Positions 48,008-58,823 of a DNA stretch of 64,000 bases are shown here, piece by piece. This DNA is from Eutypa lata (taxonomy: Eukaryota > Ascomycota > Sordariomycetes > Xylariales > Diatrypaceae), in assembly GCA_022661535.1 (NCBI GenBank), contig JAKULF010000010.1, positions 1,116,001 to 1,180,000 on the forward strand. Direction: 5' to 3'. The position numbers and the translations under genes were made by a program. Under the pieces are notes generated by a model. It saw nothing but the letters and a program-made list of their open reading frames with translations, searched no databases and was not told the origin of the DNA. Every line of letters starts with the position of its first letter. Positions within the stretch are counted from its first letter, which is position 1.

Positions 48008-49867
48008 ATGCCGTCGCAAATTGAACAATTGCTCGCTGAAGCAGCAAGCAATTGCATTCCCGAAGAACCACGAGCCCCCTCAATTGCGCCATCACTCACC
48101 TTTTCCGAAGACTCGGAAGACCAAGATGAACTACAACAACCGGAGCCTCCGAAGCGACGACGCGCATCGACGAGGCTGATCGCCCAGAGCCCTGCTGACA
48201 TTCAACGCATTACTGGCGAGTCCACCCAGCAATTAATCAACAGATGTTGTGGTGGTGGTTGTTGCACAAATGTACAGAAAAAGAAGGAAAGCGTCGAATA
48301 TGAACAAGTCACACTCCCTGAGAACGAGGCCTTCCGGTCTCTGAGTTTGAGAATCAACGACAGCGGCATCCCTTCGAATCTGACAAGTATCACCGACTTA
48401 CCTGAACAGACTGCTTTTCTCACTCCCCTTAAACAATCATCCAATCTGTCTTCGCCCCCCGACTCTGCTATTTCCCTTGGCAGCAGTAGCAACTCAGATA
48501 TCGCGTCCGACATCGCTGCCTCCCTCGAAAAGAACATGCAGAAACTTACTCTCGAGGATCTCGATACCTCTATTCAACCCCCGTCTTTTGTCCAACCACA
48601 CCCACCTTACAATGTCTTTCCAGCCAAGATACACAACACCCGCGAGTTGACTAGGCCCGGCGCCGAGAAGCGCACCTACCATTTCGATCTCGATGTCACA
48701 AACTATCCTGAGGAAACCGGGACGGATTTCAAGGTTGGCGGAGCTATCGGTGTGATGGCCCCCAACGATTCAGCTGCTGTCGAAGAACTGCTCGATTTGC
48801 TTCTTGTGCCTCGCTTTCTACGGGACAAGCCTGTGCTGTTGCGCACAACCCGTGGCCGGTGGCCTACTGTCTGGGGCGAGGAGCGTCCAAGAGAGCTAGT
48901 CACGACCCGAAGGGCGCTCTTGACATGGTGCTCCGATATTCAATCTTACCCACCAACCAAACCCTTGCTCAGAATTCTTGCTGAACATGCGCACGACCCT
49001 AGCGAACAGAAGATACTCATGTTCCTCTGCTCTGGTGAAGGACAAGGCGTCTTCTGTGATTTCCGTACTGGCCCGCACATCACTATCTCTCAGCTCCTGC
49101 ACGCTTTCCCCTCTGCGAAGCCGCCGATTGATCTGTTGCTATCAGTTCTCCAGACACTAATGCCACGATTCTACTCCCTCTCCAACGATCCACACGAGAA
49201 TTATGAGGTCCGGGACGGGAAGCAGCACCGCCTGGTCGAGATCGCAGTTACTGTGCACGAGACCTCCGACTGGAGGATTGGCTCTCGAACCGGTATAGGA
49301 TCCGGGTTCTTTGAGCGTCAATCCATCAAGTACACGGAACTCCAAAAGACGGGTGTAAAGATGCCACAATTGTATATCCCCATGTTTAAAGGTCTCATGG
49401 CCAATCCGCTGGCGAAGCAGTTTGTGTCGGACGGTCCGATGCTCCTTATTGGGGCTGGCGTCGGCGTCGCACCATTCCGCGGGTTCGTCCAGCGACGGCT
49501 CAAGAACGCCAACTGTGCCAACAAGGTGTGGGTGCTGCAAGGTTGCCGTGATGCGCTTGTCGACGAGCTGTATAGCGGTGAATGGGGCATTCACGAGGAC
49601 GAGCTGAAGCGTGTGATCCAGAGTCGGAGTGGCGAGGGTCGATATGTTCAGGAAGAGGTTGCTCACCAGGCCGACCTGGTTTGGTATATTATTAACTCGG
49701 TTGATGGCCGGGTCTTCGTTTGCGGAAGCTCGAGGGGTATGGGCGAAGGCGTCGAGGAAGCGTTGATTCAGGTCGCGATGAAGAAGGGCAACCTAGAGCA
49801 CGACGAGGCGAAGCAGTTCTGGCACCTCAAAAAGGATGTTGGTCAGTACATCGCCGAAACCTGGTAA
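48008..49867 (+). CDS. CPR-type FAD/NADPH reductase lacking the FMN domain
   Basis: The uninterrupted frame from ATG 48008 gives 619 residues. Residues 1 to about 190 are Ser/Glu/Pro-rich and carry a Cys cluster, RCCGGGCC, at residues 79-86. From about 195 the protein follows the reductase part of the cytochrome P450 reductase/sulfite reductase family: a connecting and FAD domain ending in PRFYSLSN (the RxYS flavin motif), then GAGVGVAPFRGF (pyridine-nucleotide ribose loop), FVCGSSRGMGEGV, and a terminal Trp as the last residue, where family members stack an aromatic on the flavin. The flavodoxin-like FMN domain that normally precedes this part is absent. The electron acceptor is therefore unclear. 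The N-terminal Cys cluster could replace the FMN as a redox or metal centre, but that is inference. Cytosolic location is likely; no membrane anchor is seen. Confidence 0.93.
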   Translation: MPSQIEQLLAEAASNCIPEEPRAPSIAPSLTFSEDSEDQDELQQPEPPKRRRASTRLIAQSPADIQRITGESTQQLINRCCGGGCCTNVQKKKESVEYEQVTLPENEAFRSLSLRINDSGIPSNLTSITDLPEQTAFLTPLKQSSNLSSPPDSAISLGSSSNSDIASDIAASLEKNMQKLTLEDLDTSIQPPSFVQPHPPYNVFPAKIHNTRELTRPGAEKRTYHFDLDVTNYPEETGTDFKVGGAIGVMAPNDSAAVEELLDLLLVPRFLRDKPVLLRTTRGRWPTVWGEERPRELVTTRRALLTWCSDIQSYPPTKPLLRILAEHAHDPSEQKILMFLCSGEGQGVFCDFRTGPHITISQLLHAFPSAKPPIDLLLSVLQTLMPRFYSLSNDPHENYEVRDGKQHRLVEIAVTVHETSDWRIGSRTGIGSGFFERQSIKYTELQKTGVKMPQLYIPMFKGLMANPLAKQFVSDGPMLLIGAGVGVAPFRGFVQRRLKNANCANKVWVLQGCRDALVDELYSGEWGIHEDELKRVIQSRSGEGRYVQEEVAHQADLVWYIINSVDGRVFVCGSSRGMGEGVEEALIQVAMKKGNLEHDEAKQFWHLKKDVGQYIAETW

Positions 49868-50518
49868 TGCCCGATCTGGCACCAAGCGTTTCTGGTTTCC
49901 TGGCCTGAGGCTCCGAAAGGAATAGGTGATTGCATGACATTCTTATTATACCATTTTCTTTTTTTGTTTCCCTCGCCCATAGATCATCTGGGGGATTATC
50001 TGTTTTTCATGTTCATAGCGCCGGATTTGGGAAAAGAAGTTTTAGATACTCTGTTCCGGGTGGGCATTTGCGCAAGCTCAAAGTGACGACGAGGAGGCTA
50101 CTTTTTTCCTGTTCGTAGTCTTCTGTCAAAAAAGGTGCGACAACGGATGTTTGCGATGCAGCAGCATTTGGGAGTGGCATATCTCGGAATGGGAAAAATA
50201 GTCGTTTCAGTTTTAGAAGAGAAGAGCGCGCGTTTGTCTTCCGTCTTCTGTTCTTTTTTCTAATTGTAGATATTTCGTGGTTAGGTACTGTATATACATA
50301 TATATATGAAGCTGTGCTTTCGGCCGACCGAGTGATTGTTTATGCCGAACGTGTGTCTCTCGGCCGACCTCCTTATGGCCGAGTTTTAAACCCCGAGAGC
50401 AGGTGTTTTAGGCAGCTAGGTAACCGCCTACGTGTTACGACGATGAAGTAACTAGGCTGCATAACAATGACGAATGAAAGGATTTGGGTGTTGATGGGGG
50501 TTATATCCTATCTTCATA
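49868..50518. other. Convergent intergenic region
   Basis: It holds the 3' ends of the reductase (plus) and the broken BBE gene (minus). A GGCCGA-rich patch (50321-50390, three copies of CGGCCGA or its complement) is the only notable structure. Confidence 0.5.
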
Positions 50519-51941
50519 CTAACTACCCGGGTAATCCTGTGTATTAGAGCTAGTCCGGCAAAGTTGTCCGTTGTCTCGAACAGTCCACTGCTCACTCCCG
50601 ACGCCTGTTAAACCGTAAAACAGCCCATCGGGGTCGTATCGTTCCTTGATACTCTTTAACCTGGCGTAGTTGTCGCCGTAGAACACGTTCTGCCAGTCAC
50701 GTTGCCTAAAGTCTCCCTCATTAAGGCACGCACCCCCGCCGGGCGTCAGCTCTTCAAGTCGTGGCATGATGGTGTTAGTCATCTTCTGCTGTGCTTCAAA
50801 ATTAGACTCAAGGTCGAAGGCGTCATACTCTCTGTCCAGAACACCGTTAGTATGACACGAGGCATTTTTGGAAAATAAAGGGCACACGGACAGCAAATAG
50901 CCATGTGTGGGAAAGCACCTACAGTCCGATGACCATGTTCATGATAGCGGTGCGCCAGACAGGATTTACGGAATTCTGGACACCGATCGGAAAGCCTGAC
51001 ACGTCCAAAGAGTTTCCGGACACAAACCGCCTTCGGCAATAATGAACTTAAGCGCATCTAGAAGTGCCGTAGAGTCGGTCTCGAGAAGCTGCTTCGGGAT
51101 CAACCGCCCCCCAATATTGTACTCGGTGATGTTATTACGAGGAAACATGGCAGAGTAGCTGTCTAGGAAGGAGTCAAACTCCCGGATCCGGTAATCTGTG
51201 TCCGTCAGCACAGTTCACTCTCATGCCTCCATTAGAAGGAGTATCCAACGGGAGCTTCCTTCTTGCTTTTGCTTGTTTACCATATGCAATACCACTCTCG
51301 TTCAGGAAGGAGAGGGTCGGCTCAAGTAGACTATGGAGCTCCGCAGAATTCAGATCAGGGCCGACCACAGGCGCCAGGCTGAAGACTCCGGGACCTAACA
51401 GCCAGGTGCTCCAAGCTCCTCTCTGCGCTAGGTTGGGCAAGCCCACGAGAAAAGTCCGTATAGCGCGGTAGAAGAGATCCTCCGAGATGCCGGTGCTCGT
51501 GAAATTGAAGCTCGCAGCAGATACCAGGGTCAGCTGGTAGGCCCTGACTGTCACGGACACGACGGCGGCATACGTCCCTCCACCGCCACCAGACAGCGCC
51601 CAATACAGATCGCTGTTCTGTGTAGGGGTGGCGACAAGGTGATTGCCCTTAGCTGTAACGACCTCCCACTCGAGCACCTGATCAGACCCAAGGCTGAAGC
51701 GGGAGTTCAACGGACCGTGGCCACCCCCCTGGGAGAAGCCGCCAGCAACACCGACCGTTGCGCAAGAGCCACCCACGATGGCAAGCCCAGCAGCCGCAGC
51801 GGCCTCGTATGCTTCGTAAACCTCGACACCGGCCCCAAGCTTCATAGCCTTGCTACTGTACGCCACGGACTCGTAATTTTCTATTACCTGGGCATCCTTA
51901 AGAGAATGTGTCCAGAGAGCAAGTCCGCCGGCACATGTGGC
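50519..51941 (-). pseudogene. 5'-truncated, frameshifted BBE-type FAD oxidase
   Basis: Minus-strand segments 51941-51281, 51195-50923 and 50831-50519 align with berberine-bridge-enzyme-like (FAD_binding_4/BBE) oxidases. The first reads TCAGGLALWTHSLKD and then GGSCATVGVAGGFSQGGGHG (FAD loop with the Cys that can bind flavin). The last reads GACLNEGDFRQRDWQNVFYG, then ARLKSIKERYDPDGLFYGL and the family-typical C-terminus. Two introns have normal borders. Two defects are seen. The N-terminal part with the flavin-linking His (an RxGGH-type motif), and any signal peptide, is missing: only 176 bases separate this from the next gene and they contain no such exon. In addition, one base is missing in a T run at about 51024-51026, shifting frame between IIAEGG and SGNSLDVSGF. 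A sequencing error could explain the shift but not the missing 5' part. Confidence 0.85.
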
Positions 51942-52117
51942 CTACATGGTTAAGATACGATGTTCTATTTGATATTACGACAGCCATACCGAGGCATACA
52001 TGCTGACTGGTGTATGTTTTCTACGTAGTGGATATTTGAATCAAATCAGTTGCAGGTTAGAATGTGGCACATTACATTCTCATGGCTGCTCGCATATACT
52101 CTAGATAATGTCTCCAC

Positions 52118-52974
52118 TCAAAACGTTAGGGGCACACCATCGAAGTTGTAGAAATTACCCGACGTCTCAGCTCGCGTAGCCTCGTCAACCTTCTTCACCA
52201 GACCAGGGATAATGTCACTGAAGGCGTGCGGGGCCTTCTCCATGCCCCAGATCCTGGCGTGGGCATTGCCGGTTTCCGACTGGACAAAGCCCGGGTTCAT
52301 AGCCCAACAAGTCAGCCACGGGTTCTCGAAATGCGTGCGCCGGACGAGGTAGTTGAGCGCCGCTTTGCTGGCACCATATGCGCCAACCTTGACGGGGATC
52401 GTGGGCTCCATGTCGACTATCTGTGCCGCGTTGGAGCTGAGGGCTAGTAGCTTTGGCGAGCTAATAGAGCCCTCCTTTTCGGCTGATGCCTTTAAGAGGA
52501 GCGGATGGACTGCCTTGAAGAGTCTTACGAAGCCAAATGCGTTAACATCGAATAGCTCTTGCAAGTTCTCAATATCCATGTCTTTGACCTCGGCGAAAGC
52601 ACTCGATGGGTTGATCCCCGCAACAGCTATGACAACATCGAGCGCGGTAATGCCCGCTGCCTTGATCTGCTCCACAGCTTCGGTTGCATCCGTGGCGGAC
52701 GCCGCCTCTATCTTGACGAGCTGGAGCTTGCTGCCTTCCGCTGGTATGATGTCTTTCAGTGTCGTGCTCTCGGTGTTGCGGACACTTGCGATGACCACAT
52801 GGTTCGGCCGCGAGAGATAGGCCTCAGCAAGTGCGCGCCCAATGCCTATATAAAGATATCGTCAGCAATCACAAGACCAGAAGGGGCTAGTGAGGTGTAA
52901 AGGATCGAGTTATCTAGATTGAACTCACCACGGTTGGCGCCTGTGATGAGCACGGTAGAAGGCTGTGGAGACAT
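52118..52974 (-). CDS. Short-chain dehydrogenase/reductase
   Basis: Exons 52974-52929 and 52845-52118 join to 257 residues, with an 83-base intron splitting the glycine-rich nucleotide loop. Joined, it reads VLITGANRGIGRALAEAYL (TGxxxGIG). The NAG-like turn is AVAGIN. The catalytic residues are visible as Ser in LSSNAAQ and YxxxK in YGASKAAL. PGFVQSETG follows the active site. This is a classical NAD(P)(H)-dependent SDR of the C-factor-like type, probably cytosolic, reducing a carbonyl or oxidising an alcohol on an unknown substrate. It lies 176 bases upstream of the broken BBE oxidase on the same strand, and its promoter faces the intact BBE oxidase at 54108. This pairing suggests a former shared pathway. 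Confidence 0.95.
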
Positions 52975-54107
52975 GTTAATGGTTGAAGTGGTGCTTGAAG
53001 CAAGAGCTGTTAGCGGGGAGGAATGGTGATAGAGAGAGGAAGAAAGACAAAAGGGGATCATGAATATTTAGGGGATACATAGGATAGCCTCAGTGTATCT
53101 GGGCGTAACAGAATGTAGAGGTAGGACTTATGAACTTCCTGTTGGCAATCATATGCAAAGCCTCATGTTTTGAGATGCTACCACACCCGGATGTCTACAA
53201 GGGCCTATAGCAGCGGCTAACTTAGAACGGCCGTGTACCCGAAGCTAATATCGACTTTCCTGCTTTTAGATATAACATCTCTCGATGTCAGGGTAGAAAG
53301 ATGTTACATGCCAGAACCAACAAGCTACTTACATAGATAGGCCCTTAGAAAGTCGCCGATCAAGGGGGAAAACTCAAGCATGCTGTGCGGACATAGGACA
53401 ATATTACGAGGTTGCAACAGGCGTTGTAAATACAAATTCGAAGCGCGAGACAAGGCTCAGCGCCCACTGACAAGTAACTATGTCTGCGAATATCCTGCTC
53501 GATAATACATGCATGCTAGGGCGTCTCGGACTCCACGCCTCAGTATGAAACCCCCAATTATTTCGGAACCGAGCGAATTTCTACCATCCCGTCTATACGT
53601 TGAGCAAAATATATATCTTAAAAAGTACGCGGTGCGTATCACATGGGCGAAATGGTACCGTTATATGCACGGGTCAAGGTCAAATAGAAAGTTATTGAAG
53701 ACAACCAACGACGAAGTAAAATTGATTGGTCAGGACAGGGGTTATCCGCAGATCCAACCTGCGGCATCACCAACAACAATTCTCTATAAGTGCTAAAGCG
53801 CTGAGGCGTACCAAAACGGTAACCAACCTTTACTACAGAGGATATGATTAGGTAAAATGCATATTTTAGTGTAATTATTGTGACAGATGCTATTTCCCCT
53901 CAGGTCGGTTATATAACAACCAATATCTGTATCATCTACCAACGAACGTACTTGGACAAATTTCGATGGCTTCCGATGCCCCCTTCACTCTTTCCATCTC
54001 CAACATTCCTAAAGGGCCGTCTTCTTATACCTCACCAGGGCCCATGAGAGTGTTTGGCTAGCCCAATCCTTGTGCAACGTTAATTGGAACTGGGCACTTG
54101 ACGAAAT
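52975..54107. promoter_or_regulatory. Divergent promoter region, SDR / BBE oxidase
   Basis: The 1.1 kb between two divergent oxidoreductase genes shows no coding exon that I can support. A 95-residue open stretch (53509-53796) has no domain. No regulator site could be assigned. Confidence 0.5.
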
Positions 54108-55690
54108 ATGCAAGACACTCAACCTCCTCAGCCTGAGCATTCCCTTTGTCAGCAAGCCGAACCTTTGGTCCTGGCTGGCCTCAGGTCCCGGATCCTCCTG
54201 CCGACTGATGCTGGCTACGCCGCCAGGATCGACTCATACTGGTGCAACAACGCCAAGCTACGGCCAGCGTGCATCTTCCAGCCGTTATCTGCCGCCGAGA
54301 TCGCAAAGGCTGTTACGGCGCTCGCCCGGTCTCGTCAGCCGTTTGCTGTTCGTGCCGGCGGGCATACCAACTGGGCTGGCAGCAACAATATCACGGATGG
54401 GGTGACCATCGACCTGGGCCTCCTGAATTCGACCTCGTACGACCCTGCTACCGAGACGGCGCATCTGGAGCCTGGCGCCAAGTGGAAGGATGTCTACGCC
54501 GAGCTCGAGAAACACGGGCGTGTGGTAGCCGGAGGGCGTGAGGCTGAAGTGGGAGTAGGAGGATTCCTGTTAGGTGGTGGAAGCACCTTCTATACGTCGC
54601 GTTATGGCTTTGCCTGCGATAACGTACTGGCCTACGAGGTGGTGCTAGCCGACGGACGCGTCATTACTGCTGAGCCAGGGGGCGATCATGCTGGTAAGTC
54701 ACTTCATATTATTCTATCTCCGAAGTGTCCACCGAGGTTATAGCTTCCGTCAGATCTCTTTCGCGCTCTCAAAGGTGGGGGCAACAACTTTGGTATTGTC
54801 ACACGCTTCACTATGCGCACCATACCGAGCGGTCCTGTATGGGGTGGATTGGCCCTGCGACCCTTGGACGTCATCCCAGCCGGCGCCGATGCTTTAACGG
54901 AATTTACGGCCAATATTGCCACCGACCCAGACAGCGACATGCAGTTCGTTGTTGGCCATCAACCTAGATTTGGCGGCGGCGTGGTCATCACCCTCTGTAA
55001 CAACATGGCTGCCGTCGAGAAGCCGGCGGCGCTGCAGAAGATTCTAGCCCTGCCCGAGAATCTAAGCAACCACAAGACAACGACGCTGCAAGAAATCCTG
55101 ACATACTCCTCCCTCCCCCCAAACTACCAGTAAGCACATACCTCGTAACAGCTCATCACTGTAGCTAATCCTAGGATAGTAATATCTGGTTTACCATGAC
55201 GGTCAAGAATGACGCTTCTATCATCATCAAGGCCTCTGAATTGCACAACCAGCTAGCGAAGGAACTACAGGACATGATTCCGGACCAAGACTTCACCTCG
55301 CATGTTTCTTTCCAGCCCGTGCCACGTCTATTTGTGCAGCAGTCGCATGTTGCTAACAGCTGCGGCAACGTCCTCGGCCTCGAGCAGAACGCACACGATG
55401 GCATCCTAATCCAGGCAGCCGCGAGTGTCCGTACCCCCGAGTTGGAGGGCTTGGTCCGCCCCAAGGTTCGCGGGCTGCTGGAGGGAGTGCGCGCCTTTGC
55501 CGGCACCATAGATGGTGGCGTCTTGCCCTGGATTTACCTGAATTACGCGCACTCCAGCCAGGACGTCCTGCAGAGCTATGGGCCCGACAATGTTCGCAGG
55601 ATGCGGGATGCGGCATCTCGGTATGATCCTGGAGGCGTCTTCCAATACCTGTGCCCAGGGGGTTTCAAGATCTCGTCCGTAAGAGACTGA
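54108..55690 (+). CDS. BBE-type FAD-linked oxidase
   Basis: Exons 54108-54693, 54754-55129 and 55180-55690 give 490 residues. The FAD_binding_4 (PCMH) fold is clear: RPACIFQPLSAAEIAKAVTAL, then FAVRAGGHTNWAGSNN, where His86 is the expected covalent flavin anchor, and GGFLLGGGSTFYTSRYG. The BBE C-terminus reads ASRYDPGGVFQYLCPGGFKI. At the position where bicovalent BBE enzymes have a second flavin-linking Cys (GxCxTVG), this protein has REAEVGVGG, so it is probably linked only through His. No signal peptide is visible at the ATG used, so the enzyme is likely intracellular. Members oxidise alcohols, amines or sugars and often act in secondary metabolism; the substrate is unknown. The 50-base second intron with GCTAATC branch and GATAG acceptor keeps the frame. 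Confidence 0.93.
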
Positions 55691-57829
55691 TCCTTGCGGC
55701 GGACTTTGTAGGTGGCCAAGTGGCCTAGTTGTTGCAAACCTACCTTACGCTTTGGCTTACCTATCTAGCTGTAGACCACCTAGATAGTGCAGCTGTAGGT
55801 GACTTACATAGGTGGTGAAGGTGTAGATAACACAGGTGGTTATTTTTTGGGGGGATGACCTAGGGAAAATCTGTTGCCTTTGAACGTCGCATCGAAAGGA
55901 CAGGCTAGGTTAAGATTATATGCAATGACCTGTCGAAAAGTCACCTGGGTCACGGGAGCAAGGGGAGCCTCACACCGACCAACACCGATAGTGATGAAGT
56001 CAAGAGCTTACTTAATTTATAATCTCGGCCTAACTTTCGTGTTATTATTATGTGATGAAGAAGCAGTTGGTACGATGGTACAGCTACCCTATTACCCCAG
56101 GGAGGAGGAAGGCTGTTCGTAACAGGCAAGATATGCATGCTCCTCTTTAACTGTCCATTAGATAAACTACCTACGTAGATAGTTGGTAGTCTAGACCCTC
56201 GCTTCCTGTCTTCTGATTATTATGTACATGCATGATTATGTGGTGTTAAGATTTTATGCGACTATATGGCACAGAACTATCCAGACCCGAGCAAGGTCAT
56301 GAGACATGAATGTAAGGCAATGTTCAATTTTGACGTCGCATTCCAGTGATAACTTCAGTCGTAAGGTTAGTTAGCTTGGTTAGTTGCGGCCTCGAGTTTA
56401 TCCGTTGCCCAGATCATGAATCTGGATTAGGTATTAAACGCGTGTAGCCAAGACAGAAATATACTCTATAGAACCTCTAGGAAAATATCTATATAATGCT
56501 AGAGGTCGGCACTCTATCATAGGTCAGTGAAAGTCGTTGACGCTGTAATATGATTCCCTTGCTTTGGAGGGGCATTGATTGAGCTGTTGTCCGTTGTGGG
56601 TATGAGAGGCTCATGTGGAGCTTCTGTCAATTTACCCCTCAGTGAGTCAGTGGTGAAGATACGACACCAATGCAGACAAGTTACCTTATCCAGACCTTCG
56701 ATATCTGGCGGACGGAAATAATGAAACACTGGAAAGGAGTATGCATGGGCTGGCTGTATGCACCACCACATGCATACCAACTTACCTTACTACGCACATA
56801 ATGTTGCATGTACGGTACAGTACGATGCGAAGCGAAGCAACGGAGGGGCACGCATGGTGGGATGTCTCTTTGTCACTTTGTCACTTGGATGTGGATGCAG
56901 CCTTAGCGCTAGGAAATATATACCTTACCAAGCTTTGAGTCGCGGCTACATAAGCCTTTGAAAATTGGGATTTCTTAATTTCAAAGCTTTTACTCAGCAA
57001 ATCTTGGGAACCCAGCAGCGTTTACGGAATCAGGCTCGCGCCAAAAGCAACCGCTTAAACCTGATTATCCACGGATATGTCAGCAAGCCAGAAGAAGAAA
57101 AAAAAAATCGCGCCAGCCCCCTTCTAAACCCCCCACCTTCTTATTTGTCCGGCCATTGATCTGCGATTGTGCCTTTTGCCGGGTCAATGAAATCATCTGC
57201 CGAAATATGGCCTCGAACTCCGAGATAGTACGACTGACTCTATGTGTGCGTCTCTCTTCAACCAACAAGAGTGACAAAATAAACAAATTAAAACAGTCTA
57301 CCAAACCGATAACCTGATTCAGGATATAGACGCAGCTTGGCAAATTTATTATAGCCGCTCCCGTGAATGCTCTATGGGGATAAACCCAATTCATCGTAGG
57401 CGGATATAAGGAGTCCAAGGTCGTCAGATAGCCGGAAGGTTATACAGGGCGAGGACCGATTACGCGCGTATGGAACTCGGAGATCTCAGACAAGTGGGGT
57501 TATGGAGGGGCAATTCTACGGTTTCGTTCATATTCCATTGAGCAATTGGCCTATCATGCGTAGTTGGTCTCGTACGAAGTACATATAAACAATCCCATTG
57601 CACCATCGCGGCCTTTAAGACAAAATGGGACAGGTACATGCATGACATGTCTTGAATTAGGAGGTGTTTCTGTTATTTTCCATCACATCTACATATGTAG
57701 CCTGCAGCTCTAGACCCCTCCCTCAGCCCCGTTCACACCAGTCTCATGTTTCATTGTGTACTTACACATTAGTATATATATCCCCCCCTAGTAGCTCCCC
57801 CCTCTCGGCCAGACTATAAGTAGATCAAG
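55691..57829. other. Intergenic, nothing supported
   Basis: Imperfect repeats of TAGGTGG/CACCTAGATAG occur near 55710-55842. The remainder holds AT-rich sequence and short unconvincing frames. The last 200 bases include TATATATATCCCCCCC (57772-57787), a likely core promoter for the gene at 57830. Confidence 0.5.
57772..57780 (+). promoter_or_regulatory. TATA-like element of nitroreductase gene
   Basis: GTATATATATC is followed by a C-rich tract and lies about 55 bases before the ATG at 57830. A core promoter role is inferred from position only. Confidence 0.45.
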
Positions 57830-58823
57830 ATGCGCCCACATCTGGTTACTTCGCTTGCCGCCTCATCGATTACTCGCTTGACCAATCCCAACACTACTCG
57901 GACCATCACCTCGTCGTCCAACAACCCAGCTCTCAAGACTCTCATCACCAAGAGACTTATCACCACCAGCCCCGCCCACCGATCATCGCTCAAGAAGCCT
58001 CAGGCTCAGACGACCACCTCGAACCAGAACATCAAGATCCCCACGCCCGCCACGCCCACCATGTCGTCGACCCCTATCAATGCCAACACGGTCCTAGACC
58101 TCGTCAAGAACCGACGCACGCATTACGTCCTCAACAAGACCCTCCCCATCTCCAAGGAGCGCATCCAGGAGATCGTCAAGGACGCCCTGCGCCACATCCC
58201 CTCCTCCTTCAACTCGCAGTCCAACCGCGTCATCGTCCTCTTCGGCGCCGACCATGACAAGCTCTGGGACGCCACCGGCGAGATCCTGAAGGCCATCGTC
58301 CCCGCCGACAGCTGGCAGCACACCGCTGACCGCCTTGCTGGCTTCAAGGCTGGTGCCGCTACCGTAAGGCTTTCCCCCTTTCCCCGTAGTACCTCCCCTT
58401 CTTCACCTTATCGCCAAGACAGAAATAAATACATAAATGGAAGAAGAGAGAAGAAAGAAAAAGATAAACGAAAAAGAGCATGAAGCTGACCATCAAAACA
58501 AATAGATCCTCTTCTTCGAGGACCAGGACGTCGTCAACGCGATGCAGGAGAAGTTCGCGCTGTACGCGGACAAGTTCCCGATCTGGGCGAGCCAGTCGGA
58601 CGGCATGCTGCAGTTCACGGTGTGGACGGCGCTCGAGGCCGAGGGCCTGGGAGCCAACCTGCAGCACTACAACCCGCTGATCGACCAGCGCGTGACGGCC
58701 GAGTGGAGCGTCCCGCTCAGCTGGAAGCTCAACGCCCAGCTCGTCATCGGCGGGCGCGCCGCCGAGGCCGGCCCCAAGGACTTCCTGCCCATCGACTCCA
58801 TCTTCAAGGCCTACGGCGCTTGA
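57830..58823 (+). CDS. Fungal nitroreductase, Frm2/Hbn1-like
   Basis: Exons 57830-58363 and 58506-58823 give 283 residues. The core follows the fungal Frm2/Hbn1 nitroreductases: NRRTHYVLNKTLPISKERI, SSFNSQSNRVIVLFG (FMN-contacting SFNSQ), then after the intron ILFFEDQDVV, FPIWASQSDGMLQF, EGLGANLQHYNPLID and a C-terminal IGGRAAEAGPKDFLPID. Such FMN enzymes reduce nitro compounds or quinones with NAD(P)H and are tied to oxidative-stress and lipid signalling in yeast. The first 77 residues are rich in Thr, Ser, Arg and Lys with few acidic residues, which fits a mitochondrial presequence. A second ATG at 58061 in a strong context (CCCACCATGTCG) would make a 206-residue form without it. Exon 2 is very GC-rich at third positions. 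All visible FMN-site motifs are intact. Confidence 0.94.
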
